Source: Leucobacter komagatae (GTDB taxonomy: Bacteria; Actinomycetota; Actinomycetes; Actinomycetales; Microbacteriaceae). Taken from it: a DNA stretch of 64,000 nucleotides. Both the position numbers and the translations under genes were made by a program. Positions 19,149-28,404 of the stretch are shown here, piece by piece. Location: contig NZ_JXSQ01000014.1 in the NCBI RefSeq assembly GCF_000834055.1, positions 1 to 64,000 on the forward strand, written 5' to 3'. Below the pieces are notes generated by a model that did not search any database, was not told the DNA's origin, and saw only the letters and a list, made by a program, of their open reading frames with translations. Every line of letters starts with the position of its first letter. Positions within the stretch are counted from its first letter, which is position 1.

Positions 19149-20092
19149 CGAAATACATTCTCGGCCGAATCGCGTCATCGCTCGGCGTGCTCTTCGTGCT
19201 CAGCGCGCTCATCTTCTTCGCAGGGCGGGGCCTCATCGAGGGCAACCCGGCAACGCTCATCGCAGGGTCGAAGGCAACACCGGAGCGCGTGGCAGAGCTC
19301 GAACACGAGCTCGGCCTCGACCGCCCCATCCTTGTCCAATACCTCGAATGGTTGTGGGGCGTTCTGCGCGGCGACTTCGGCACCTCGCCGTTCTCCGGGC
19401 TGCAGACGACGGAGGTGCTGCAGCAACAAGCGCCTGTCTCGTTTGAGCTCGCGATTCTCAGCTTGATCGTCGCCGTGCTCATCGGTGTGCCGCTCGGTGT
19501 GATCGCGGCGAAGCGCGCGGGCAGCCCAGTCGACGTGTCGATCCGCATCCCCATGATCCTGCTGTTCGCGATCCCCGGCTTTATCACGGGCACGATCGCG
19601 ATCATCCTCGCCACGACGTTCCTCACGAACCTCTACTCGCCGACGTACATCCGTTTCGAAGATAGCCCGCTCGGCAATCTCCAAAGCATGATCCTGCCCG
19701 CTGTGGCGGTCGGGATCCCAACCGCGCCACTCATCATGCAGATGACCAGAGCATCGATGATTGAGATTCTGCACCAGCCATTCGTCGCGAGCGCGCGAGT
19801 GAACGGCCTCTCAGACAGGCTGGTCACCTACGGCTACGCGCTGCGGGCAGCCCTCCCGCCCATCCTCACCTTCATCGGTTTCACGTTCGGCGCTCTCATC
19901 GGCGGCCTGCTCATCGTCGAACAGATATTCAGCCTGCCTGGGCTTGGGCGCGGCATTCTGCAGTCGATTGGCACCCGCGATTTTGTGCAACTCAATGCCC
20001 AGGCGATGGTGCTCGCAGGGTCGTTCATCGCAGCGAACCTCATCGTTGACCTCCTCGTGCCCGCCCTCGACCGAAGGATTGCGCGCAAATGA
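19145..20092 (+). CDS. Peptide-type ABC transporter permease, DppB-like
   Basis: A 315-residue membrane protein with six predicted helices. It begins with the family hallmark TKYILGRIASSLGVLFVLS, a large outer loop with LGLDRPILVQYLEWL, and the EAA loop ARVNGLSDRLVTYGYALRAALPP. The C-terminus GILQSIGTRDF fits DppB/OppB. The ATG overlaps the previous stop as ATGA, and the stop overlaps DppC. Confidence 0.92.
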
Positions 20093-20958
20093 CCACGCAG
20101 CTCACAGACACCATCGTGAACACCCTGCCGCGCGCCAAACAGCGGCGAAGACTCTCGCGCGTCGGCATCATCGCCTTCGGCGTACTCGCCGCATTCATCC
20201 TGCTCGCGGTCATCGGCCCCTGGCTCGCACCGTTCGACCCGAACCAGATTAATGTCGGCGAGCGCCTGCTGCGGCCAACGGGCGAGTTTTTCTTCGGAAC
20301 CGACGCCCTCGGCCGTGATCAGCTGTCACGAGTGCTTACCGCGATCCGCCCTGCGGTCATCGCGGCGTTCACCGCGACGCTCTTCGCGCTCGTTATCGGC
20401 ACGGCCCTTGGTCTGATCGCGGGCTTCTGGGGCGGCAAGATCGACAGTCTTGTCTCGCGGATCATCGACTTCCTGTTCGCGATCCCCGAGTACCTTCTCG
20501 CGATCCTCGTACTTGCGATCCTCGGCCGTGGCCTGCTCAACGCTGCGATCGCCATTGGCATCGTATTCATACCCCGGTTCGCCCGGACGGTGCGCAGCGC
20601 AACCCAAGAGATCATGGCGCGCAACTACATTAGTGCGGCGCGACTGTGCGGCCGCGGGCAGGTCTCGATCATGCTGCGTCACGTGCTCCCGAACATCACC
20701 TCACCCCTGATCGTGATCGCGGCGATCAACCTCTCGATGTCGTCGGGTGCGTACGCTGCGCTCAGCTTCCTCGGGTTCGGGGTGCGCCCGCCGGAGCCAG
20801 ACTTCGGCTCGATGATCTCCGACTCGCTGCAATACATCGGGAGTGACCCGTGGCTCATTGTGCCGCCGGCGCTCGTGTTCGTGACGTTCATTCTTGCGAT
20901 CAACCTTGCAGGCGATGCGCTGCGCGACCTGCTCGACCCCAAATCCGTAAAGGCATAG
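20089..20958 (+). CDS. Peptide-type ABC transporter permease, DppC-like
   Basis: A 289-residue permease with the N-terminal OppC-N helix, the FGTDALGRDQLSR block that precedes the core, and the EAA loop ISAARLCGRGQVSIMLRHVLPN. It ends with LRDLLDPK, the normal DppC ending. Pairs with the DppB-like subunit to form the channel. Completes the importer: receptor, two ATPases, two permeases. Confidence 0.92.
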   Translation: MTTQLTDTIVNTLPRAKQRRRLSRVGIIAFGVLAAFILLAVIGPWLAPFDPNQINVGERLLRPTGEFFFGTDALGRDQLSRVLTAIRPAVIAAFTATLFALVIGTALGLIAGFWGGKIDSLVSRIIDFLFAIPEYLLAILVLAILGRGLLNAAIAIGIVFIPRFARTVRSATQEIMARNYISAARLCGRGQVSIMLRHVLPNITSPLIVIAAINLSMSSGAYAALSFLGFGVRPPEPDFGSMISDSLQYIGSDPWLIVPPALVFVTFILAINLAGDALRDLLDPKSVKA

Positions 20959-20964
20959 GAACAG

Positions 20965-22341
20965 ATGATGACCCAGTTGACGACTACCCAACTCGCTGCG
21001 GTACAGGCGGCGCTCGACGCTGAGGTGCCGCAGCTGCTAGCCGAGCACCGCGTGCCGGGTGTCGGGATCGGTGTTCGCATCGGCGACGCAGAGATCGCTA
21101 GCGGCTACGGTGTGACAAATCTCGAACACCCGCTGCCGGTCACAGGCGACACGATCTTTCAGGTCGGCTCAATCTCGAAGACGTTTGTCGGCGTCGTCGC
21201 CGCGCAGCTCGAGGCAGAGGGCCTGCTCGACATCGACGCGCCCGTCGCGCCACTGCTCGCGGGGCTCGGCGCACTCGACGAGCGCATCACCATGCGGCAC
21301 CTCCTCACACACGGTTCAGGGATCGACGCGCAGTACATGATCGGTCGCGCACACGAACTCCTCGCGGAGCACGCCGACGACAGCATCCAGGCCTCGATTA
21401 CTCACTACGCAGAGGACGAGCTGATGTTTGTTCCAGGCTCCGACTTCTCGTACTCCGGCCCGGGGTTCATGGTTGCGGGCGCCGTGATCGAGCGGATCAC
21501 GGGCAAAGCCTGGGCCGATGTGCTGCGCGAGCGCGTGCTCCTGCCTGCTGGGATGGAGCAGACCTTCACCACGGCGGACGAAGCTATCACCCATCGGGTC
21601 GCTGCGCCGCACGACATCACAGAAGACGAGCCGCGCCTCGCACGGAATGAGGGGTGGCAGCTCGGCTGGCAGCTTCCCGGGTGGGACGTTCCAGGTGGGG
21701 GAGTGCTCAGCACACCGCGACAGCTCATGCGCTACTCGCAGTACGCGGCGGAAACCAATGACGCACTCGGGTTCACGCGCGTCCTCGCATCGCGCCAGGT
21801 TCCCGGTCTCGATGTCGGCTACGCCTGGATGATTGAGCCAAAGCGCGACAGGGCGGCCTTCGGCCACGACGGACTGACGATCGGCTACGCGAGCCGCTTC
21901 ATGATGATTCCCGAGGATGCGCTCTCCTACGCGATCCTGTCGAACTCCGTTAAGGGGAAGCCGCTCGTGCGGGCGGTTGAGGGTGTCATCCTCGACGCGC
22001 TCTACGGGGTGCAACAGGCGAGCACGGTTCCTGCGTTCGACCCCGAGCAATTCAGCGAGCTCGTCGGCCTCTACGACTGCGGGTTTTACGGGCAGGTTAG
22101 GCTGCGGGTTCGAGACGACGGGCGGGCGTTCGAGATGATCTCGCTGCCAGCAAACCGCGGTGATGGGTCGTTTACGATCGACCCGATGTCGAGTCCTTGG
22201 CTGCTGCCGGTTGGTGAGGGGCTGCTCTCGGTCGACCCGGGGATCGATGACCCCGACCATTTGGTTCCGTATGTGCGCAACGCCGCCGGCGCAGTGACCG
22301 CCCTACGCATTGGTGAGCGTATCGCCCGCAAGGTGCTGTGA
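20965..22341 (+). CDS. Beta-lactamase-related serine hydrolase, D-aminopeptidase/esterase-like
   Basis: A 458-residue class-C-type hydrolase with no signal peptide, so probably cytoplasmic. The SxxK motif is SISK (Ser69, Lys72), the second motif is Tyr-Ser-Gly in SYSGPGF (about residue 155), and the third is the HDG triad in FGHDGLTIG (about residue 298). These match the serine-beta-lactamase fold used by D-aminopeptidases, DD-peptidases and esterases. In an operon with a peptide importer and next to D-amino-acid enzymes it probably trims imported D-containing peptides or amides. AGGAACAG lies before the ATG. Confidence 0.82.
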   Translation: MMTQLTTTQLAAVQAALDAEVPQLLAEHRVPGVGIGVRIGDAEIASGYGVTNLEHPLPVTGDTIFQVGSISKTFVGVVAAQLEAEGLLDIDAPVAPLLAGLGALDERITMRHLLTHGSGIDAQYMIGRAHELLAEHADDSIQASITHYAEDELMFVPGSDFSYSGPGFMVAGAVIERITGKAWADVLRERVLLPAGMEQTFTTADEAITHRVAAPHDITEDEPRLARNEGWQLGWQLPGWDVPGGGVLSTPRQLMRYSQYAAETNDALGFTRVLASRQVPGLDVGYAWMIEPKRDRAAFGHDGLTIGYASRFMMIPEDALSYAILSNSVKGKPLVRAVEGVILDALYGVQQASTVPAFDPEQFSELVGLYDCGFYGQVRLRVRDDGRAFEMISLPANRGDGSFTIDPMSSPWLLPVGEGLLSVDPGIDDPDHLVPYVRNAAGAVTALRIGERIARKVL

Positions 22342-23024
22342 CTGCCGTGCGCAACAAACACGAGACGCTCCGCGCGGTCAGCCTCGGGGGCATAGTCGCG
22401 GTGCTGCGCGCGAGCAGCGCTGAGCGCGCGATCGTTGCCGGGGAGGCACTCATCGACGCAGGTATTGGCGCTATCGAGGTGACCTTCACTGTGCCGGAGG
22501 CGCCGCGGGTGATTGCGGAGCTCGCCGCGTTCGCTGGGGATCGCGCGGTGATCGGCGCAGGCACTGTAACGGCGGTCGCGCAGGTCGACGCCGCGGTCGC
22601 GAACGGTGCGGAGTTTCTCGTCTCTCCCGGCCACGCTGCTGATGTCACCGCGCAGATCATCGACTCGGGTGCGCTCGCGATGATCGGCGCATTTACCGCC
22701 GGTGAGGTGCTCGCCGTGATGCGGGCTGGCGCCGACATAGTGAAGTTTTTCCCAGGTGGGATCGCTGGCCCCGCGGGTATCAGGGCGCTCAGCGGCCCTT
22801 ATCCCGATGCGCGGTTCGTGCCGACGGGCGGGGTGAACCCTGGCAACCTTGGCGCCTGGTTCGAAGCCGGGGCAATCGCGGTCGGTGCCGGCTCGGAGCT
22901 CGCGCCGGCCGCCGCCGTTGAAACGGGAGACACGGGGGCTATTCAGGCGCGGGCGAGAGAGTTTCTTGCGGCTTTCTCTGAACTGGGCACGACCGTTGAT
23001 GCGGCGCCGCCTGGCCACCCCTAG
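22338..23024 (+). CDS. eda: KDPG / 4-hydroxy-2-oxoglutarate aldolase
   Basis: A 228-residue class I aldolase. Key segments are GIGAIEVTFTVPEA (base and substrate binding), VIGAGTVTA, FLVSPG and the Schiff-base lysine in ADIVKFFPGG, then FVPTGGVN. It splits 2-keto-3-deoxy-6-phosphogluconate to pyruvate and glyceraldehyde 3-phosphate. The GTG start overlaps the hydrolase stop as GTGA. Together with the sugar kinase on the opposite strand it would finish a keto-deoxygluconate route. Confidence 0.9.
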   Translation: MTAVRNKHETLRAVSLGGIVAVLRASSAERAIVAGEALIDAGIGAIEVTFTVPEAPRVIAELAAFAGDRAVIGAGTVTAVAQVDAAVANGAEFLVSPGHAADVTAQIIDSGALAMIGAFTAGEVLAVMRAGADIVKFFPGGIAGPAGIRALSGPYPDARFVPTGGVNPGNLGAWFEAGAIAVGAGSELAPAAAVETGDTGAIQARAREFLAAFSELGTTVDAAPPGHP

Positions 23025-23033
23025 ACTTGAGAA

Positions 23034-23981
23034 ATGAGCGATTTCGTCTTGTCACTGCCGACCGATCCCGACCTGCGAGAGGCCGTCGGTGAGATCGACG
23101 GCGTCGAGATTGTCGAGTGGGACGTCGAAGGGCCGGCGCCTCGCCAGAGCATTGACATCGTCGTGCCGCCCTACTGGGGAGGCATCCGCAGGCTCGCGAA
23201 CCTCGCCGAGATCGACGTGAAGCTCGTGCAGTGGCAGTCGATCGGCTTCAACGGGCTCGACCGCTACGTTCCCGCCGGCCTGCCAGTCGCAAACGCGACA
23301 AGCGTGCACGAAGCGTCGACAGCGGAGCTCGCACTCGGGCTGACGATCGCAGCGCAGCGTGGCCTGCCAGCATTCACGCGAGATGGTCTCGAAGGCAGGT
23401 GGGATCTGCGCACGTTCCCAAGCCTCGCCGACCGACGCGTACTCATCGTCGGTTACGGCGGGGTTGGCAAGGCAATCGAGGCGCGCCTTGCTGGCTTCGA
23501 GACGCAGATCACGCGGCTCGCGCGTTCGCCGCGCGACGAGCAGAACCTTGCGGGTGAGCCCGTGCATGTGCACGGTATCGACGAGTTGACGAACCTCCTT
23601 GCGGATACCGAGATCCTCATCGTCGGGTTGCCGTTGAGCGATGCAACGCGGGGCCTGTTTGACGCGGCGGCGCTTGCCGCGCTGCCGGACGACGCGCTCG
23701 TGGTGAACGTGGGGCGCGGGCCGCTTATCGACACGGACGCCCTCGTAGCCGAACTGACAGCGGGCAGGCTGCGCGCGGCGCTCGACGTCACAGACCCTGA
23801 GCCACTGCCCAGCGATCACCCGCTGTGGTCGCTGCCGAATGCGCTCATCACGCCCCACGTTGGCGGTGACTCGACCGCGATGCTGCCGCGGATGGTGGAT
23901 CTGGTCCGCAGGCAGATCGCGCACCTGCGCGCCGGCGAGGCTCCGGAGAACATCGTGCTGGGGGAGTGGCCGGGAGCGTAA
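23034..23981 (+). CDS. D-isomer-specific 2-hydroxyacid dehydrogenase
   Basis: A 315-residue NAD(P)-dependent oxidoreductase. The Rossmann fold carries VGYGGVGKAIEARL; the substrate side has VNVGRGPLID (Arg) and the catalytic pair Glu in DVTDPEPLP and His in TPHVGGDS. It reduces a 2-keto acid or oxidises a D-2-hydroxyacid. TAGACT lies six bases before the ATG at 23034, so it appears to be separately transcribed as a leaderless mRNA inside the end of the operon. No ribosome-binding site is needed or seen. Confidence 0.85.
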   Translation: MSDFVLSLPTDPDLREAVGEIDGVEIVEWDVEGPAPRQSIDIVVPPYWGGIRRLANLAEIDVKLVQWQSIGFNGLDRYVPAGLPVANATSVHEASTAELALGLTIAAQRGLPAFTRDGLEGRWDLRTFPSLADRRVLIVGYGGVGKAIEARLAGFETQITRLARSPRDEQNLAGEPVHVHGIDELTNLLADTEILIVGLPLSDATRGLFDAAALAALPDDALVVNVGRGPLIDTDALVAELTAGRLRAALDVTDPEPLPSDHPLWSLPNALITPHVGGDSTAMLPRMVDLVRRQIAHLRAGEAPENIVLGEWPGA

Positions 23982-23991
23982 CACTCCCAGT

Positions 23992-24016
23992 AGGGCGACG
24001 CGATCTTCGCGTCCCT
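23992..24016 (+). terminator. Hairpin after the dehydrogenase
   Basis: GACGCGA and TCGCGTC pair around a TCT loop, with AGG and CCT extending the stem past a small bulge. It follows a weaker GGGAG/CTCCC hairpin at the stop codon. No T tract is present. Confidence 0.45.
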
Positions 24017-24131
24017 GATCTACCGAGTTGATGCCGGTCTGCCTGTCGAGGCGGAGTCGGTAGACGCGGCCGCTTGCAATGCCTTGCAGATGCGCTCGAC
24101 CGCGAGCCGTCGGCCACTCGCGAGGTCGATC

Positions 24132-24550
24132 CTAGTCGTGTGCCGACCGCCATTGCGCTAGCTGGGATTCGATCGTCGCAAGTGCTTCCAAAGGCGCCGA
24201 GGAGAATGTACTCACAGCCGTTGGCCGTCCCGCGACGTCGTGCAAGGACATGTCGTACATGAACTTGCCGCCACCCATGTCACGGAGCATGCCGCTCATG
24301 CGATAGTGCGGTGAGCAACCCTTGATTCCCAGCAGCCATCCCTGAGGTTCGAAGGACGATCTGGCCGCAGCGAGCGCGGCAAATGCATCAGCGCCGTACC
24401 CCTGGTGGGGAGACCATCAATGTCGACGGTCACTTTGTATACCTGTCCCGCCGGTTGGGAAACGTCTTCGGTGAGGCGCACGCTTGCTGGTCGCTCATGG
24501 GCGCCACGATATGCCCGCAAATCGGAGTAGACGGAGACCTCTTCTGTCAT
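24132..24550 (-). pseudogene. Small unknown gene with a C-run frameshift
   Basis: Reading from the ATG at 24550 gives MTEEVSVYSDLRAYRGAHE through VDIDGLP, then the frame is lost. Restoring one base in the GGGG run at 24407-24410 joins to QGYGADAFAALAAARSS, GWLLGIKGC and MGGGKFMYDMSL and ends at the TAG near 24132 after about 139 residues. I do not recognise the family. Its place downstream of a toxin-immunity pair makes a second immunity protein possible. The ATG overlaps the stop of the upstream remnant as ATGA, so they were co-transcribed. Confidence 0.6.
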
Positions 24551-24733
24551 CTTCCTAGATCCTCCAAGGGCAGCCAAAGCGCACCGTCAGGTGTCCCGTT
24601 GATGAGAAAGCCTTCCGCCAGTGAGTTCTGTTCAATCAATTTGTTCCCCCGCGAGCGTCGCCGTCGCGGTGCCACCCGGCACAAAAGCGGGGGAACTGTA
24701 GAGCGAGAACGCGGGCGTGCCGCCTGAATGCAT
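24547..24733 (-). pseudogene. Decayed coding remnant between immunity gene and small gene
   Basis: Two abutting frames look coding: one from ATG 24733 reads MHSGGTPAFSLYSSPAFVP and stops at 24632; the next overlaps it and reads NSLAEGFLINGTPDGALW to a stop overlapping ATG 24550. They are probably one frameshifted gene end. No family recognised. AAGGAAGG upstream of a TTG near 24767 could once have been its start. Confidence 0.35.
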
Positions 24734-24816
24734 TGCGGGGGAGATCCGTTCTCTGGGAATGCTACTCAAGAGACCTTCCTTGGGTGTGGATCTTGGTGGG
24801 TTGTTGCGTGGGGCAG

Positions 24817-25410
24817 CTACTCGGTGGTTGGGGTGGGGTTGAAGAGGGGTTCCCAGTCACCAAACTGGGGGATATCGAACCAGTCGTGCGAGACGTCTAC
24901 GCCACGCGATTCACGGGTCTCGACGTGCATCGGCTTGCCGAATCCTTGTGGGGTCATGATCTCCTCCTTCACGTAGCCGTCTGCTTCGAACTGCATCATT
25001 ACCGCTCCGATGCTGTCTGTGAGGTTAAGGAAGCGTTCTTCTTCGGGGTAGGCGTACCAGGTGATCTGGGAGAGCATGATCTGGGTGGCGTTGCCGCTGT
25101 ACGGTGTGGGATCTTTGTGATGCGGTTCGTAGTATCCGCCCCATATGTAGGATGCTTCAACGCGTCCATGGGCGTCCAATTTCTGCATTTTGAGGCCATT
25201 CGCCTGAGGGCACATCTGGATCAGCCCTGTTGGACGTCCGAGCTCCTCGTCAAAGCGGACGATGCCAAACCATTCCCCGTCCTGGCGCGCGTTCAGCTCG
25301 TAGCGGGCTTGAGCCTCGTCTGGGGTGAGCTCGTTGGTAAACAACCCCCACTGTTTGTTGGGGTTCTCTGGGCCGGCACCGATTTTGTCTGCGTAAATGT
25401 AACGATGCAC
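24817..25410 (-). CDS. Probable immunity protein for the adjacent polymorphic toxin
   Basis: A 197-residue acidic, aromatic-rich soluble protein without membrane segments or signal. It is rich in Trp, Tyr and Glu (for example YIWGGYYEPHHKD, SHDWFDIPQFGDW), common for immunity proteins that plug a nuclease. No family name is certain. It lies 52 bp downstream of the toxin gene on the same strand, with a clear GAAGGAG 11 bases before the GTG start. The base composition is lower in GC than in the neighbours. Function is inferred from position. Confidence 0.55.
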   Translation of the reverse strand: MHRYIYADKIGAGPENPNKQWGLFTNELTPDEAQARYELNARQDGEWFGIVRFDEELGRPTGLIQMCPQANGLKMQKLDAHGRVEASYIWGGYYEPHHKDPTPYSGNATQIMLSQITWYAYPEEERFLNLTDSIGAVMMQFEADGYVKEEIMTPQGFGKPMHVETRESRGVDVSHDWFDIPQFGDWEPLFNPTPTTE

Positions 25411-25462
25411 GAGGCGTACTCCTTCTCAAGGAAGACGTGTGGCAACGAACGGTGTAGCGACT

Positions 25463-26497
25463 CTAATTGTAGATATGTCCGAGGACATCACGAATAAGCA
25501 CTTGGGGATCGAGGTTTCGCGCGTGGTCGAGTATTGCTTGCGGGATCTCGCCACGCTGCACCGGAACCTCAAGAACAAGCCTCCCGTCAAGCTTCCCGCC
25601 GGAAGCTATCGGCGTATTTGGGGCGTATTTTGCGAGCATCTCATCGATATAGAGACGCGCGGTTTTCGGCGTAACATCCCAGAGCTGCGTATTCTTCCGC
25701 GACACGATCGCAACGTCAGGGACGTAGGAATCAAGAAACTTTCCGTTTCGGAGTGCTACCTCGTTCTGCGGGTAGCGGTGATGGTTTTGATAGTTGAACT
25801 CTTGCCACTCGGCCCGTACACGCCGCCAAGGCTCGATATCGGTGCGATCGAGAAGTTTGTTCAACCAGTCTGGGTTTCGTGAGCGCACGATGCTCTCACC
25901 GTTTCGGGTGGTGACTCTGACCGTAGATGAACCAGCCTTGCTCGCAGCAATTCCTGCGTCGATCGCGGCTGTTCCAGCTTTTGCTCCAGCCCGGGCCGCC
26001 CGACCGCCAGGGATCGCACTCAACCCAATCATCACGGCGAACTCAGCCCCAGACATCTCGCCTGCTGCGAACGCCATCACGTCGTCTGCAAGCAGCACCG
26101 CCCCCAGCACAGCAGCGGTCACGGCTGCGATGATCGCGATCGGTCCGGTCACTACGAACGCGGCAATCGCCGCGATAATCACGACTACGGTCGCGATGAC
26201 CACGATGACTTGCCACCAGTCAGAGTTATTGATTTTCTCCCACCATGAATCAGCGGGAACTCCCGGGTCTCTTGCCGCGTCGATCAGTTTCGCGACACTG
26301 TTACTCGTGCTGGTGTAGCCGTCTTTTGCTTCCCACACCAAAGCTTTCGCAGCTTCCAGGCGAGCAGAAGCGTCAGAGACGCTTGACTGCCGCGCTGCAA
26401 CACTTGAAGATGCGGAAGAGTCTTGTGTGCGGAGCCTGGGCTGCTTCGAGATCGGTGCGGGCCAGGCGAAAACGGCGCAGATGATGTCGTTGAACAA
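25463..26497 (-). CDS. Polymorphic toxin remnant with nuclease-like C-terminal domain
   Basis: A 344-residue open frame whose first ~20 residues look non-native; it starts only at a TTG and probably lost its real N-terminal secretion domain. Residues 22-90 are an Ala/Ser-rich linker, 95-145 two membrane-type helices (WWQVIVVIATVVVIIAAIAA, then IIAAVTAAVLGAVLLADD), then an Ala/Gly linker. The last ~140 residues (NKLLDRTDIEPWRR, NGKFLDSYVPD, SRKNTQLWDVTPKTA, LVLEVPVQRGEIP) resemble restriction-endonuclease-fold toxins of contact-dependent or type VII systems; Asp in LDSYVP and Glu in LEVPVQ would be candidate catalytic residues. Family fit is from memory. GC is lower than around it. Confidence 0.6.
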   Translation of the reverse strand: MFNDIICAVFAWPAPISKQPRLRTQDSSASSSVAARQSSVSDASARLEAAKALVWEAKDGYTSTSNSVAKLIDAARDPGVPADSWWEKINNSDWWQVIVVIATVVVIIAAIAAFVVTGPIAIIAAVTAAVLGAVLLADDVMAFAAGEMSGAEFAVMIGLSAIPGGRAARAGAKAGTAAIDAGIAASKAGSSTVRVTTRNGESIVRSRNPDWLNKLLDRTDIEPWRRVRAEWQEFNYQNHHRYPQNEVALRNGKFLDSYVPDVAIVSRKNTQLWDVTPKTARLYIDEMLAKYAPNTPIASGGKLDGRLVLEVPVQRGEIPQAILDHARNLDPQVLIRDVLGHIYN

Positions 26498-26506
26498 TTG
26501 CAGCGA

Positions 26507-26906
26507 ATGGAGTGCGATCAGGCCACGGGCACGTGGAGTACTCTCACCAACATCGAACTCGCAGGGGAGAATACTGGCGAAACACTCGACATCCGCGGGA
26601 GTAGGGGTCGTTGGGCGGGGCCCAATTGATGCTCAGGGGAGCTACGAGCACGTGGTGAAGTTCGACGATCCTCAACGCGTGCTGTCTCGAAATCACTTCG
26701 AGTTCGGTCTCACCTCCAACAACGAGTTCTGGGTGGCCGACCTCGGGGCCGCGAACGGAACATACGTCGTCGCACGCGGCGCACAACGGCTGCTCGCTGC
26801 CCACGAGCGCACGCGGCTCTTGCATGGTGACCAGCTGCTCTTCGGCGAGGTAGCGATGAGACTGCATATTATGCAGGCTCAGCAGGCCCCAACGCGTCGT
26901 CCCTGA
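26507..26906 (+). pseudogene. FHA-domain protein, 5' end lost and frameshifted
   Basis: The C-terminal frame contains an intact forkhead-associated core: VVGRGP, RVLSRNHFEF, DLGAANGTYV and LHGDQLLFGE. The preceding FHA strand reads in another frame (TNIELAGENTGETLDIRG), so an indel near 26597-26606 broke the gene. No good start codon or ribosome-binding site precedes it, and its left edge abuts the truncated toxin in divergent orientation. FHA domains bind phosphothreonine and are common in type VII secretion loci. Likely non-functional here. Confidence 0.6.
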
Positions 26907-27006
26907 GTGCGCTAAGCGAGAGCAGGATAGGCTTGAGGGGTGAATGCGCTGGCACGCGCACGACCGTAACCAAGATCCCCGTCTGCCCCTTGGAGTGAAT
27001 AACACA

Positions 27007-28392
27007 ATGGCTGAACAGTCCCGCCTCGATAAGGTCATCTCTCTCGCCCGCCACCGCGGCTTCGTCTTCCAAGCGGGTGAGATTTATGGCGGTTCTCGTT
27101 CCGCGTGGGATTACGGCCCTCTCGGCACTGCTCTCAAGGAGAACATCAAGCGCCAGTGGTGGAAGGCGATGGTCCAGCGCCGCGACGACGTTGTCGGCAT
27201 CGATTCGAGCGTCATCCTCCCGAAGCGCGTCTGGGAAGCCTCCGGCCACGTCGAGGTCTTCAGTGATCCGCTCGTCGAGTGCCTCCAGTGCCACAAGCGC
27301 TACCGTGAAGACCACCTCATCGAGGCCTTCGAAGAGAAGAAGGGCCGCGCGCCGAAGGACGGACTGTCAGAGATCGTGTGTGTCGCCTGCGGCACCCGCG
27401 GCCAGTTCACCGAGCCGCGCGCCTTCTCCGGCCTGCTGAAGACCTACCTCGGGCCGGTCGACGACGAGGCTGGCCTCCACTACCTCCGCCCCGAGACCGC
27501 GCAGGGCATCTTCGTGAACTTCGCGAACGTGCTGCAGGCCGCACGCATGAAGCCGCCGTTCGGCATCGGCCAGATCGGCAAGAGCTTCCGCAACGAGATC
27601 ACCCCGGGCAACTTCATCTTCCGCACCCGTGAGTTCGAGCAGATGGAGATGGAATTCTTCGTCGAGCCGGGAACCGACGAAGAGTGGCAGGAATACTGGA
27701 TGAAGGAGCGGATGGACTGGTACGTCGGTCTCGGCATCGACGCCGACAACCTGCGCTTCTACGACCACCCAAAGGAGAAGCTCTCCCACTACTCGAAGCG
27801 TACCGCGGACATCGAGTACCGCTTCGGTTTCACGGGCAGCGAGTGGGGTGAGCTCGAGGGCATCGCGAACCGCACAAACTTCGACCTCTCGACCCACTCC
27901 GAGCACTCGGGCAAGGATCTCAGCTACTTCGATCAGACGAAGAACGAGCGCTGGATGCCCTACGTGATCGAGCCTGCCGCCGGCCTCACCCGCTCGCTCA
28001 TGGCGTTCCTCGTCGACGCATACCGCGAGGAGGAGGTGCCGAACTCGAAGGGCGGCACCGATACCCGCACGATGCTTGCTCTTGACCCGCGCCTCGCGCC
28101 GGTGAAGGCAGCGGTGCTCCCGCTCAGCCGCAACGAAAACCTGTCGCCGCTCGCCCGCGAGATCGCGCAGGAACTCCGCGAGGACTGGAACATCGACTTC
28201 GATGATTCGGGCGCGATCGGCCGGCGCTACCGCCGCCAAGACGAGATCGGCACACCGTTCTGCGTCACTGTCGACTTCGATTCGCTCGACGACAACGCGG
28301 TGACCGTGCGCGAGCGCGACACGATGCAACAGGAGCGGGTACCCCGCGCCGAACTCCACGCCTACCTCGCAGAACGCCTCCGCGGCGCCTAA
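27007..28392 (+). CDS. glyS: Glycyl-tRNA synthetase, single-chain class II type
   Basis: A 461-residue class II synthetase of the dimeric bacterial/eukaryotic type. It opens with [23 protein letters not shown] and shows motif 1 near [14 protein letters not shown], the zinc-like CLQCHKRY and VCVACG pair, motif 2 [23 protein letters not shown] and motif 3 [10 protein letters not shown], then the anticodon-binding domain. It charges tRNA-Gly. The ATG at 27007 with TTGGAG ten bases upstream is preferred to an upstream in-frame start. Confidence 0.97.
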   Translation: MAEQSRLDKVISLARHRGFVFQAGEIYGGSRSAWDYGPLGTALKENIKRQWWKAMVQRRDDVVGIDSSVILPKRVWEASGHVEVFSDPLVECLQCHKRYREDHLIEAFEEKKGRAPKDGLSEIVCVACGTRGQFTEPRAFSGLLKTYLGPVDDEAGLHYLRPETAQGIFVNFANVLQAARMKPPFGIGQIGKSFRNEITPGNFIFRTREFEQMEMEFFVEPGTDEEWQEYWMKERMDWYVGLGIDADNLRFYDHPKEKLSHYSKRTADIEYRFGFTGSEWGELEGIANRTNFDLSTHSEHSGKDLSYFDQTKNERWMPYVIEPAAGLTRSLMAFLVDAYREEEVPNSKGGTDTRTMLALDPRLAPVKAAVLPLSRNENLSPLAREIAQELREDWNIDFDDSGAIGRRYRRQDEIGTPFCVTVDFDSLDDNAVTVRERDTMQQERVPRAELHAYLAERLRGA

Positions 28393-28404
28393 CCAGGGAG
28401 CACG

